DNA of 64,000 nt from Symbiodinium microadriaticum (taxonomy: Eukaryota > Sar > Dinophyceae > Suessiales > Symbiodiniaceae). The translations under genes and the position numbers were made by a program. Each line of letters starts with the position of its first letter. Position 1 is the first letter of the stretch. The stretch is from the NCBI GenBank assembly GCA_001939145.1, contig LSRX01001103.1, forward strand, positions 121,932 to 185,931, in the 5' to 3' direction. Under the pieces are notes generated by a model. That model saw only the letters and a program-made list of their open reading frames with translations, had not been told where the DNA came from and searched no databases. This document shows, in pieces, positions 51,793-61,799 of this stretch.

Positions 51793-53000
51793 TCAATGGG
51801 CCATACGGGGTTTTCCCTGTCCTCGCCAAATGCGACGGCGAATTCCGCATTTGCTGGTAAAGGCATGACTGTTCTTCTGCCACTCTTGGCAGCAAATGCG
51901 GTAAGCCTGCACACAAAAAGCTACAATCGGCAAAAGAGCTATCCGAATTGGAGCACTCGTCACTGACGGCATGTGACTGAAACAGTAGCAGAGCATCAGT
52001 CGGGCTAACTCACGCAGCGCACCCTGACCATCAGATGGTACCGCAGCGGAGAAAGTCACACTAACCGATCACGCCGAGCCTCGAAAGTTCCTGGCTTTGC
52101 CGGCTCAAACCTGCATGTGGTAGACCTTGGGAGTGGAAGAGTCAGAGAGGGTAGACTCTGCGATTAAACAGAAGCCGCTGACAGACTCCAGGTCGTCCCC
52201 GGAAGTCTGCAACAGAGCGCGACGAGCCCCAAGTGCTTCTTCGAAAAGCCGCACGAGGTGCCCCGCCCTCTTTCGCAAGTAGAAGCCGCCAGCGGCTCCC
52301 GCAACCAGAAAGAAGGGCACCACGAAGGCGGAGGCCTTTACAGCAGAGGGCACTTTGCACTCTGTTTCCTGCTGCTCCTGCTAAGTCCCGAGCGGAAGTG
52401 GTCTTTTCCGACGCCTCCAAAAGCTGCTTTGGCGTCAAACAGCACTCGACTCCCCGGGAGTAGCCTCTGCAAAGGATGCAGGAGGTGATGGCTTGTTGCC
52501 TCCCTCCTTCTGCTGCTTTTTGACCAGCTCCTGGGCGACGGATAATACCGTCAACAGCAGAGCGCTCGAATCTCCAACGGCCCTGTCCTTTATCCTCTGC
52601 TGCACCTCGGAAGCACAAGGACCAAACACGACTGTGACACAAGCCAGATACTGCCTAACCTGAAAGCTTGCAATCAAGTTGCATTGTCTGCCTGGCCCAA
52701 CAATTGGCCAATTCGCTTAAAATCTCAACTCCGGACACCCACTCGCAGCACAGATGGAAATCGCTTGCAAATAGGCCAGTTCGGCGGCTGACTCCGCTTC
52801 GGCTACAGTCCTGTCTGCCTTCTTCTCAACCTGAGTCCAAGTCGGCCGTAGGCTATGATCGGCCAGCCACAAACTGGGATAGCCTACTGGTCTTGCTCTT
52901 CCAATTGAGCTGCCCTTGTCCTGGTGGCTCGAATGAAAGTGTGCGCGTTGCGTCAAGCAGCCGATTGCATGGCACTGCTGAAGCCGTTCTTCAGGGAGTC
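51793..53000 (-). CDS. Unrecognised multi-exon membrane protein
   Basis: Minus-strand pieces in order: 52825-52730 (VEKKADRTVAEAESAAELAY and onward), 52655-52490 (YLACVTVVFGPCASEVQQRI, VLSVAQELVKKQQKEGG), 52430-52370 (LLEASEKTTSARDLAGAAGN), 52345-52165 (SAVKASAFVVPFFLVAGAAG, a clear membrane helix, followed by GFYLRKRAGHLVRLFEEAL) and perhaps 52055-51985 (FSAAVPSDGQGALRELARLM). A single-pass membrane protein with an Ala/Glu-rich helical domain is suggested. No family is recognised. Confidence 0.45.
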
Positions 53001-53049
53001 GGAAACCTGACTCCAAGCGCAACAGCAACAACGACACACGCACGAATGC

Positions 53050-54960
53050 TCATGGCACCTATGGGGGCATGGCCTGGTCTACGATTCCGTCGGCCCCGGA
53101 CTGGATCTCCTGTGCCTGCGGCGCCGATGTCACAACGCCACAGAACTCCCTGGACTTATGAAAAAGACACTTCTCAGAGCCTTCTGCTTGAATCTATCCT
53201 CCATGTCTGCAATCGTGGCCTGCAAGTCGGCATATCGACGCGACGTATTACATCGACATCTCCGATGTCTTATTGCTTTGAACAGCACAACAACCTCCCG
53301 GTAAGAGTTGCGACGGACCTAGTAGCAACGGGAGGTTTCGAAGCCGAGCAGGCAAGGGGTTTCAAGGAGTCAGGGCCTGGGCATCGTCGCCGCCGGAGGA
53401 TGCAAATGCCAGAGGACCTTTCACGGAAGGCTTCGAACCGGAGCCGGAGTCCTTCGATCCAGCCTGGCACCGCGCTCTTGGCGAAGATGCAAGGACACGC
53501 AAGGACCCAACTCTGCAAGAAGCGGCACTCTATGCCCTTTCTGAGAGCTTGAATGAACGATCTTCACTCGTGTTCTGAAACGGCTCTCTTGGCCATGCGA
53601 CTGTTTGCCGATCAAAGACTTGATCAAACCCAATCAACCCGCAAGGCAGCTATTCTCCTCGCGGGTGTATCGGGTCGACCGAGTATGGCATCGATTTGCA
53701 AAGATAAACACTTCTGGTCCATGACCATCCATCTCACAATTTAATGTGAGTCAGTGCACACTAGACATTCGGAGGCCTCTCTTGGCATCGCTTGGGACAA
53801 TGAAGACTGATGGGTGCGGAGTTCTCCAAACAACAGTTGAAGTTAGGTCTAGGTCTATCTGGCGGGCAATTGAGCGATGGGTGCCAGACAGGCCTCGAGG
53901 GATATGAACAATTTCGCGAATCCGGAACTGTGAAGCTACGTATGTCAGGTATTTCAGGCCATATGCCCAGCATTGCTGTGCCAGGCCTCCACTCGCTTCT
54001 AACAGCGAGCTCAAGAATGAGAATTCGCATGACAGGCAAGAATCACACTGGAACTTGATGATGCATGCATGGATCAAAGCATCTGATGAACGCTAACCTC
54101 TCACTGCACGGAGGCATGCAGCATCGGTGCCAGCGCTAGTTAAAGCGTATTTGTCCCTGCAACTGCGCACACTCGGGCCCGGGTAGGGGTAGCTCGCAGA
54201 TCCCAGGCTGCCTGAAGCTTACACGAAATGCATACACTTCCACGAGAAACTGCCGAAAGCTGCCCAGCACAACACCGCCCGATTCTCTCGCGGTCAAAAA
54301 ACACTTTTTACAGGCTTCAGATCGGGATTCCAAGGGGCCAGCATTGCCGGTAGAGCCTAAGGCTCTAGTGGAAAAGGGAAACTTGGACTCCAAAGCCATC
54401 AGTTCCTTTCACGGCTGCGCGATGGGCTCGCTGTCCGGACAGTGGGCAGCACCAATTTGGACCTGAAGCATATGGCATATGGTCACATAAGGCTTTAGAC
54501 AGGCAAGACCCGCTTCCGCAATGCGGCCCAAGGCTGTTGCCCTCTGCGGAGGTGCACGGCCATCCGGGCGAAGTACGGGGCGGACAAACTAGCCTGGAAC
54601 TCCGAGACATGCCGACATCCAACCCATTGGCCTTTCTATCCTCTGCATCAAGGCCACTCGCTTCAGAAGATCTGGCTCGGATTCTGGAGCATCTACACCT
54701 CCGTTTGGGAACGGAGCGGACTCTCCAGCGAGACAGGCATGTCGGCATGAACCATGGCATGTGGCTCATTGCAGGCCAGGGTACCCTCTGTTGTTTCCTC
54801 TGCCAAAGTCCTCATGTCAGCGGACAGCACAAATTCATATAAGCTGTATTAGGCTTGCCGGCGAGGGGCTCGTTGCAGACCACAGCACCAATGAGCAAGG
54901 CTCCTCCACGTTGCGGGAAAGCCTTTGTACCTCCACCTGCCTATACGACTTGCTGATGTA
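53050..54960. other. Long stretch without a firm gene
   Basis: Frames overlap on both strands. A plus-strand piece at 54620-54740 (LASEDLARILEHLHLRLGTE) is helical but isolated and on the opposite strand to all identified genes. Confidence 0.3.
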
Positions 54961-54979
54961 AGCTGCCGCCTCCGAGGAT

Positions 54980-56160
54980 CTCATGAGGTTGCAGCACCTC
55001 GGACTCGGATACCACTGCCTTGTGCCTTCTTCCTTTATGGAGTGTCGTTCCGCCGGGGGAAGCACGTCACCCAAAAGCGCCATAGCAGCGACTGCTGCCC
55101 AGAGTGGCTCAGAGGCGGCAATAAGGGCCACGTCGGAGCCCTTGACCCTGCGAAGGGCTTCGTTGGCCAGCCACATGGTCAGCACCTCGCCGCAGTGTGC
55201 TGCTTGCCATGATGACGAGCAGTGGCTGTAGCACTTCGTCAGCTCTGAACGAACCAACATAATCAAAGCAGCGTTGCCCACCAGAGCCGAAAAGCAGAGC
55301 GGTCCGAGGAGCCCGGGCGCCTGTCGGTGTCGGCCGCAGCATGCGCCGGAGCATGACAAATCATCCGACCGCCGTGGGAACGTTTGGGCTATCGGGGAGT
55401 GGCACGCTTGGGTCCAAAAGCAGGCTTACTCTTCCACTCCTTCAGTGGGGGAAGCTCGCTTCGCTCTCAAGCACAAGTTCATGTAAACATGGAGTGCCTG
55501 CAGAACTTGGGGAATCTGCATGCCCAGCTCCATAGCTGCATCTCCACCCTTCTGCCAGGCGAGCCATCCGATGTTGGCCAAGGCCGTCATCCCAAGCTGG
55601 ATGGCCGTTGAAGGCAGCGTGTCCTGTGGATGATCTTTCCTGCGCTCACGGAATGTCAGGCCTTCACACCATGGATAGTCCAACTGACTTTGTGATCTTG
55701 CACTGAACACCTTTCTCTGGCCAAGGATCATTGTTTGACCCAGCACATACCATCCTGCTCCGAAGGAGAGCGGGACTAGGCTGGCAACCAGATCACCGAC
55801 GCCCAAATCCAGCGCTCCGCCGCCGCCGAACTCGAGCACTCCGACTCCTTCGGCTCAGAAGCCCAGCTAGAAGCCGCTTCGATCAAAGATGTTAGAGGAG
55901 CCTGTGACCGCCATCGCAGCCGCTGCCAGGGTGCCCATGTTTAAGCGCCCCGCAACAATGCAGGTGATGCCTGGGGCGGAGCCCTCGACCGCTGCACGGA
56001 GCCACACATGCCTGCCTGCGCAGACGACGGCTTGAAGCGAGCCGAAGAAGGAGGTCTTCGCTGCAGTGGTCCCCAATCCTTCGCTGCGAAGAGCCCGCTT
56101 CGTGATCTGTATTGCTCTGTGCTTCGGTGCCCACAAGCTCCGGGTTCCCTGCATCCCGAA
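54980..56160 (-). CDS. EamA/DMT-superfamily transporter, multi-exon
   Basis: Drug/metabolite transporter-type membrane protein with paired EamA repeats. Minus-strand pieces in order: 56080-55900 (TTAAKTSFFGSLQAVVCAG, then PGITCIVAG and NMGTLAAAAMAVTG, the helix pair at the end of repeat 1), 55840-55730 (LGVGDLVASLVPLSFGAGWY, start of repeat 2), 55620-55500 (STAIQLGMTALANIGWLAWQ), 55320-55250 (GLLGPLCFSALVGNAALIML) and 55210-55060 (LTMWLANEALRRVKGSDVAL, IAASEPLWAAVAAMALLGDV). The EPLWAA...LLG ending is the characteristic last pair of EamA helices. The substrate is unknown; plastid or plasma-membrane location cannot be told. Upstream exons for the first helices are not resolved; a hydrophobic piece near 56480-56430 (VVLVALALLVQFFA) is a candidate. 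Splice sites were not fixed. Confidence 0.72.
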
Positions 56161-56519
56161 GAGCTTCTCTCAGATTTCGTGTGCTGTCGCCAAGATGTTG
56201 CCAAGGTGCCCAAGGCCACGAACATTGCTACGTATCCTGCACAGGAGGTCGCAGTTTGGCCATGTACCAAAGCGCGGCGTCCCTTTAGTAAGCCTGCCTG
56301 CTCCGTAGAAGGCGCCAACCTTCAAAGAGCCAAGCCTGTGCTAAGGCTAAGGGTCAGGAGTCGGTCAGGAGTCCAGTCGAGTGTTTTTGGACCGGGACTC
56401 CAGCGTGCTTTGCAAAGAACTGGACGAGAAGAGCCAGGGCGACAAGCACAACGTGGCAACGGTGAAGCGCAGCGCTCCAAAAAGTACGCCGGGCTCCTTC
56501 CAGCACATCCCTGGGAAAA

Positions 56520-56670
56520 TTATCGTCCGAACACAGTGTCCTCAAAACCCGCAGATGCCAGAGCGTCAATGCCAGCTTTGGATGACACAATGCTTCCTGT
56601 CAGGCCAAGGGGCATGGTCTTTGGCAATCTGAACCAGTTACCACCCCGCTCGGGCCTCCCCACATCATTG
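56520..56670 (-). CDS. Unrecognised candidate exon
   Basis: Minus-strand NWFRLPKTMPLGLTGSIVSS and onward has good protein character over about 45 residues. It may be an upstream exon of the transporter or part of another gene. Confidence 0.3.
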
Positions 56671-56679
56671 CATTGAACA

Positions 56680-57430
56680 TACCTTGCACGCCGTCGCAGA
56701 TCAAAGGAAAACAAGCCTTCCAAGCAACACATATTCCGCTTCTAAGGCTGACACTGACACCCTTCCTCAGCAGCTAGCTTCGGCAGTCGCTCTCGTAAAA
56801 AAGCACGAGCGCGGATCCAATCTTCAGGCTTGCTAACTATAATCCAAGGCTCCAAAGCACTTCGCTCTCCATGGGATTAGCAGCTGGTGTGGATGAAGGT
56901 ACTGCTTCAGCAAGTTGAACCACATCAATGTTAGCCACAGCAGACTCGTGTGTGTCTGGCCGGATCCTGTGACAATCAAAGCCAGTGCAGCTTTTGCAGA
57001 AATGATGTATCTCCAGCTTATTTCCATGTCCAGAGAGGAAGCAAATGCCGAATTGTAAGTGCTGAAGCTCAAAAAGTCAAGTCTCTTCGTTTCTGTCAAA
57101 CCAGGCACGAAGCTCTCGTACCTGCTATTGGCGGAGTGGATGCCATGCCTGAAGCAGAATCGACACTTGCCAAAGTGAGACTAAGCAACGGCTCTCTTCG
57201 CCGCAGCAGAGCATGTCATGGCATGCATCACACAGGCCAGCCTCCATGCAAGAAAGCAAGCTCCGAAGACAACCGCCACTGCGATGGTCTGCGAAAGCCA
57301 AGCACATAGTCAGTCAAACAAAATGAGCAACACATCTTCCTCTCTGCTGAATACCTGCTCAAGAATGACGTCTGCCTTCCGACGTGGCGTCTTGCGGAAA
57401 CCCATGCTACGATATTTGCGGCAACTATCC
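56680..57430. other. Stretch without a firm gene
   Basis: A minus-strand piece at 57030-56930 (SWRYIISAKAALALIVTGSG) is weakly protein-like; otherwise nothing. Confidence 0.3.
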
Positions 57431-57438
57431 GGGGGCCG

Positions 57439-57916
57439 CTACGGACGCTCTAAAGCCTTGAGACGCATTGCAGCGTTGAGCATGGTATACACAGGTACGC
57501 GAGCTTGCCACCCTTCTGCTGCAGCAAGCAAGGGCAAACAGCAAGCGAGCAGAAGCTGCGCTGCCACCGCCTTGGCGTGCTCACTGACATGCCCTCGATT
57601 TCCCAGCTCCCTAAGGAACACCTGCTGTAAGACGGGGGATCCCTTTGCTGCAGCCCTCATAGCTTTCGCAATCCTCGACTGTCACGCGCCGCCGTGGTCA
57701 CCATTCTCCGCACCAACAGATGGACAGGGGCATCCGGACACGCGAGCTCCCTCGTTCTTGCACAGAACCACAGGAGTCAGTTCCACCCGGTTGTGCCACC
57801 GTCCTCAATACCGTTTCATGACTCGTATGCTCCATGTTGTCCATTGATGAAAGCTCTGCCGGGCTCATGTCGATCGAAGGTTCGACTGCAGCCTTTAGGG
57901 AAGCTGTTTGTGGCAC
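57439..57916 (-). CDS. Unrecognised minus-strand exons
   Basis: 57916-57700 (LKAAVEPSIDMSPAELSSMD and onward) and 57660-57500 (MRAAAKGSPVLQQVFLRELG and onward, then a hydrophobic LLLACCLPLLAAAEG) both look coding. No family is recognised. Confidence 0.35.
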
Positions 57917-58090
57917 CTGCGTTCACCTGGCTCTTGCAGCGAAGCTCGGGCCAGCACCCGTTTTGATCCTCTCCTTGTTGGTCTCGTACTGTCCTCATCT
58001 GCCCATGCTGGCCACGAGCATGCGGCAATCCAAGCTTCTGGCCTTCGATCGACTTCAGTGCGTATGCCTGGTACTCCTCAAATCGAAAAG

Positions 58091-58203
58091 AAAGACAGAG
58101 AGAGAGAGAGAGAGAGAGAGTCAGAGAGTCACAGAGTCACAGAGTCACGGAGTCACGGAGTCACAGAGTCACAGAGTCAGAGAGAGAGAGAGAGCGAGAG
58201 AGA
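58091..58203. repeat. (GA)n run with 8-bp GAGTCACA minisatellite
   Basis: About 13 GA units, then seven near-identical GAGTCAC(A/G) octamers, then GA again. Confidence 0.93.
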
Positions 58204-58214
58204 TGTTCGAAAGC

Positions 58215-58400
58215 TCCCTCTGCTCGGTAGCATGGCAGAAGTGACGGGGTGGTCCTTCGGCACGTACTTCTTCAGCTGATCTTCCCTGGCGGTCGCGAAG
58301 TGCACAAAGCAGACTCTAGCTTGAAGGGCCGTCAAACCTGGATTTCTTCCAGGCATCCAGTTCCTCCATGGTCTTGCAATCCTCCGCGCAGAATCATCAA
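58215..58400 (-). CDS. Unrecognised minus-strand exons
   Basis: 58385-58315 in one frame reads DCKTMEELDAWKKSRFDGPS. 58320-58215 in the next frame reads QARVCFVHFATAREDQLKKY, then VPKDHPVTSAMLP. Both look like genuine soluble protein; a short intron or frame change separates them. No family is recognised. Confidence 0.4.
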
Positions 58401-58599
58401 CTCTAAGCACGACAGCTGAGCTGAAGCTGCCAAGTTGCAGAAGGATCGCTTGGAACGGCAGGAGCCCTGACAGCACAGCTCAACACATCGCGCTTCAGAG
58501 TCCCACCCTAAACCCTCAAGGCTCCGACGCTGGTGCCGGGGCTGGAGCTGCCAGCAACTGCAAAGCGCTCTGACACAAAGCGAAGGGCCGTGAACGGAT

Positions 58600-59645
58600 C
58601 ATGGAATCATTGGGCCTCGGGTGCCTTGGCCTTGGCATCCTGAGAGGTTCCGGAGTCTCGGACCGGTCGGGCCAGGCCAGTCTCAGCCAGTCTCAGCTCC
58701 AGGCGGCGCCCTTGGTCTCCTGCTTAACCTCACCGTCAGAGGAGGGAGGAGGCTCGCTGGCGTCTGCCGCTGCCCACCTGCTGTGCTGCCTGCTCTGCCT
58801 GCTGGGCAGCCATCGCAGCCTCGAGCGGCGGCATTTGCGAATACGGCCGAAGCCCTTTCAGCGCGGGCCTGCTGTGCCGCCTGCTGCGCTGCAACCTGCG
58901 ACTCGACGCCAGGAGGCAGGAACTGGGCCCTGCCACGCCAGAAACGAGGAGAGACAGCAGCTACCTGTACCTCTCTGAGTTCATGGTTCCACTATGCTCC
59001 GTTCCACCATTTCCAGCCGAGTGGCCGATAGAACTGCCCCAGCTGGTCTGCCAGCTGAGACTGTGAGGATTGCACCTTCGAGATCTAAACTCATCTAAAC
59101 AACAACTCGCAGCATCTCGAAGCTCTTCAAGTATCTGCGAATCCCCGCAAAAGATGCGGAACGAGAGCGGTACACAACAAAGAGGCAGGCATTAGGCACA
59201 ACCATGCAAAACCTAGCCTCCGCGCAATGATTCAATCAAGCCGGCAGGAGCCCCGAGTGACCAACTGAGTGCTGCACCTCAGAGGCCGAACCACCGAAGG
59301 CTCCGCCATATGCCTCATCTGATGGACGTATATGGACGTGATCTGAAAAGGCCGCTTCCCTTTTTAAGTCCATGCCTGTCCAACGTTCGTGCCCATGGGT
59401 GCGTAGGAGGAGCCTCCATACATCCTGCAAGAAACCCGGAGGCGGAGCCTACGAAATGCCTGGATGCATCCTTGGGGCCATGACCCACCCATGCCAGGCA
59501 TTCCCCCCATTCCGCCCATGGCCGGAGCAGGGACCTGGGGCCCAATCCCAAACTGTGACATCCCCAAAGGCCCATCACAAGAAAGAGGCACCCAAAAGGC
59601 ACCGACGCCCTGCTGTGGCATGGCACCCTGGGTAGGCATGGTCAT
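58600..59645 (-). CDS. Met/Gly/Pro/Gln-rich protein, candidate exons
   Basis: 59645-59465 encodes MTMPTQGAMPQQGVGAFW and then a Met/Gly/Pro-rich stretch (PAMGGMGGMPGMGG). 59430-59390 encodes MYGGSSYAPMGTNVGQ. About 58860-58750 encodes PPLEAAMAAQQAEQAAQQVG. Together they look like the disordered tail of an RNA-binding or scaffold protein. No folded domain is visible. Confidence 0.45.
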
Positions 59646-59659
59646 TGCCTGTCATAGCG

Positions 59660-59871
59660 ACTAGAACACACCGGGCAACTTCGGGCCGGGGAGTGGGAGC
59701 AGGGCACCTAGCATCAATTTCATACATTCTCATTGCTAAACGAATATCATCTGCAGTGGCGGATGCTCGAGACGACAATCTGTTCAGGGGCATTATTCTG
59801 CTCTCAAATGACAACGAAATCGGATCAACCAGTAACTCAGAGCGATTTGTGGTGTATAGCTTCCTGAACAA
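59660..59871 (-). CDS. Unrecognised candidate exon
   Basis: Minus-strand SELLVDPISLSFESRIMPLN continues into TADDIRLAMRMYEIDARCP, convincing protein character over 60 residues. It lies directly upstream of the Met/Gly/Pro-rich exon and may be part of the same gene. No known family. Confidence 0.4.
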
Positions 59872-60108
59872 GACCTCCTGCTAAAGTCCAAATTGTGCAG
59901 GGAGTGCTGGCACGCCCGGGGCGTACATTGACCTGGATCAGGCGTCGCAACATGTACAGGTGATCTGCAGGCTAACGATGTGACTCCGATGCCTGTAGAT
60001 GCCACCAATGTGATTGGCCAGCTGCGCTTGCTGCAGCGAGGCCTGTGCCAGAGCACGCTTCTGACTGCGCAGACACAGGGCAGGTGCTGCAGGTAGCAAT
60101 GTGGTGCG

Positions 60109-60330
60109 TCAGAGGCTCCCTTGGCAAAGCTTCCCTTCGAGAATACCCCGACTTTCAGACGGTGAGGTTTGCAGGGACCTTGCTTTCATCCCCTTTCGGC
60201 ATATGAGCTGGATCCCTTCTCGCAAAGGCTCCCGGATGTTTCGAGCGGCCCGTTGCACGCGAATCGAGTCCCCGACATCTGACAAGGCAGGAGATGCTGG
60301 AGTGGCAGCAGTCGCGGGCTGGCTCGGCAT
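60109..60330 (-). CDS. Unrecognised candidate exon
   Basis: Minus-strand PALSDVGDSIRVQRAARNIR followed by EPLREGIQLICRKG; amphipathic, possibly an exon. No motif. Confidence 0.25.
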   Translation of the reverse strand: MPSQPATAATPASPALSDVGDSIRVQRAARNIREPLREGIQLICRKGMKARSLQTSPSESRGILEGKLCQGSL

Positions 60331-60339
60331 GGAAGCCTA

Positions 60340-60780
60340 CCGCCAGCAAAGCGCAGGCAGCAAGGCTAGAATGTTAGATTGGCGAGGTTTGCCAAGGTGA
60401 CTGCGCCTGATCACTCATGGCTCCAGCCACCAAGGCAAACGAGGCTCCTGCGACGTGGGTCACAAAACATGTCGATGTGTTGAATATACAAACGGCACAG
60501 CGGGTGCGACAGTCTCACCTATCACCGTTTTTCAAATCACCGCTGATGTTCATGAAAGGCGCTGAAGTGTTCTGAACACATACTTCGATGTGCAGCACAT
60601 CTTCCAGTCGACTTTCTATAAAACTGCCAACATAATCGGCAAGATTGCTCTTGCTTCCCCCGGAAAAGCCCCCCCTGATTGCTTCGCCGCGACTTTGTCG
60701 TGCTCAGGACTCATCAGGCAATACATGGAAAGGTACAAAGCACGTGAGCGGAGCCTCTGATGATCTCTGATGCCTACTTA
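60340..60780. other. Stretch without a supportable gene
   Basis: Nothing convincing on either strand. Confidence 0.4.
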
Positions 60781-60782
60781 CG

Positions 60783-61300
60783 CTAGTCAGCTCCTGCAGT
60801 CTCCGCTCTCGCAGAGGCTCTAGCAAGCCCGCACCCGACCTGCCCTTCGTCGGCCATCATGCCGAAAAGTGCTGGTCTTGCGCCTGCATTTGAACCCGTT
60901 GCCCGTTGCGCTTGACCGGACAAGTCACGAGCCGTGCCCGCAGCCGAGCTCACCAACTTGCACGCCAAGTGGCATTACGGATAGCAGCCCGAACCGCTCC
61001 TCCGCGGCCAGGTTCTTGGCCTTTGGGCAGACGCTCAAACAGCTTGACAAGTCCAGTTGCAGTGTAAGCCGCTTCTTCTCCCCCGCTACCCAAACTAAAG
61101 CGTGACCTCCATTTCACTTTCAAACTCGTCCAGCTCCTGGCAGAACAGTGTCTGCTGTCTGCAAGGATGGACCATCGATTCACCCACCCTCCTTCTGCAT
61201 GGACTCAGGCAGCTTGTGCTCGTCCATGATTTGCTGTAGGACGTCTCGCGTCTTGGGCTCCGGAAAGTCGAACGACCAGGTACTGAATCCTGACGCAAGC
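60783..61300 (-). CDS. Unrecognised multi-exon gene
   Basis: Minus-strand pieces in order: 61285-61190 (TWSFDFPEPKTRDVLQQIMD, then EHKLPESMQKEGG), 61150-61095 (LFCQELDEFESEMEVTL), 61080-60955 (EEAAYTATGLVKLFERLPKG and onward) and 60880-60800 (ALFGMMADEGQVGCGLARAS). They change frame and look like short exons of one soluble protein. No family is recognised. Confidence 0.42.
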
Positions 61301-61375
61301 TCAAGCGACGGTTTCCCTAGCCGACTTCCGGTAACCATCTGTGGACTGATTCCCCATCTGATTCCCCAAAACTCC

Positions 61376-61457
61376 TGTGTCACGGAAGGTGCCAGTGTCA
61401 CGGAAGGTGCCAGTATCACGAAAGGTGCCAGTGTCGCGGAAGGTGTCGCGGAAGGTG
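61376..61457. repeat. 18-bp minisatellite (GTGTCACGGAAGGTGCCA)
   Basis: About four and a half copies with small changes. In one minus frame it encodes repeats of GTFRDT, in another PSVTLA. It lies just upstream, in gene sense, of the unnamed exon at 61285-61190. Confidence 0.9.
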
Positions 61458-61663
61458 GAACGGAACGTGGCAGTCTCTCCGAAAGCCGTGGACGCTTCAG
61501 CATACAGCCTTGGTGCAAGAGTTGACTTTCTTGCACTCGCCTTGAAACTATGGCCATCGCTCAATGTGTGCCAGAGAGCTCCTCCCAATCCTTCTCAGCC
61601 ATTTGTCCTGCGAGGGCCTCAGCCACCACCTCGGCCTGGCAAAGGAGATGCTTGTGCTTGGAA

Positions 61664-61745
61664 TGCATGTATATGCATGTGTGCGTGTTTGTGTGTGTGT
61701 GTGAGTATGTAAATATACATATATACATACATGCATATATTGTAA
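61664..61745. repeat. TG/ATAC microsatellite
   Basis: GTGTGT run followed by ATATACATATATACATACATGC. Confidence 0.9.
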
Positions 61746-61799
61746 GATTATATGATACTGCACTCGATTTGTATTTATGAGTCTACGGGAATATTCTGT

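Noticed and set aside
52668-53552. 294-codon plus-strand frame
   Set aside because: It overlaps minus-strand exons with clear protein character (VEKKADRTV...) and itself has no domain; treated as a shadow.
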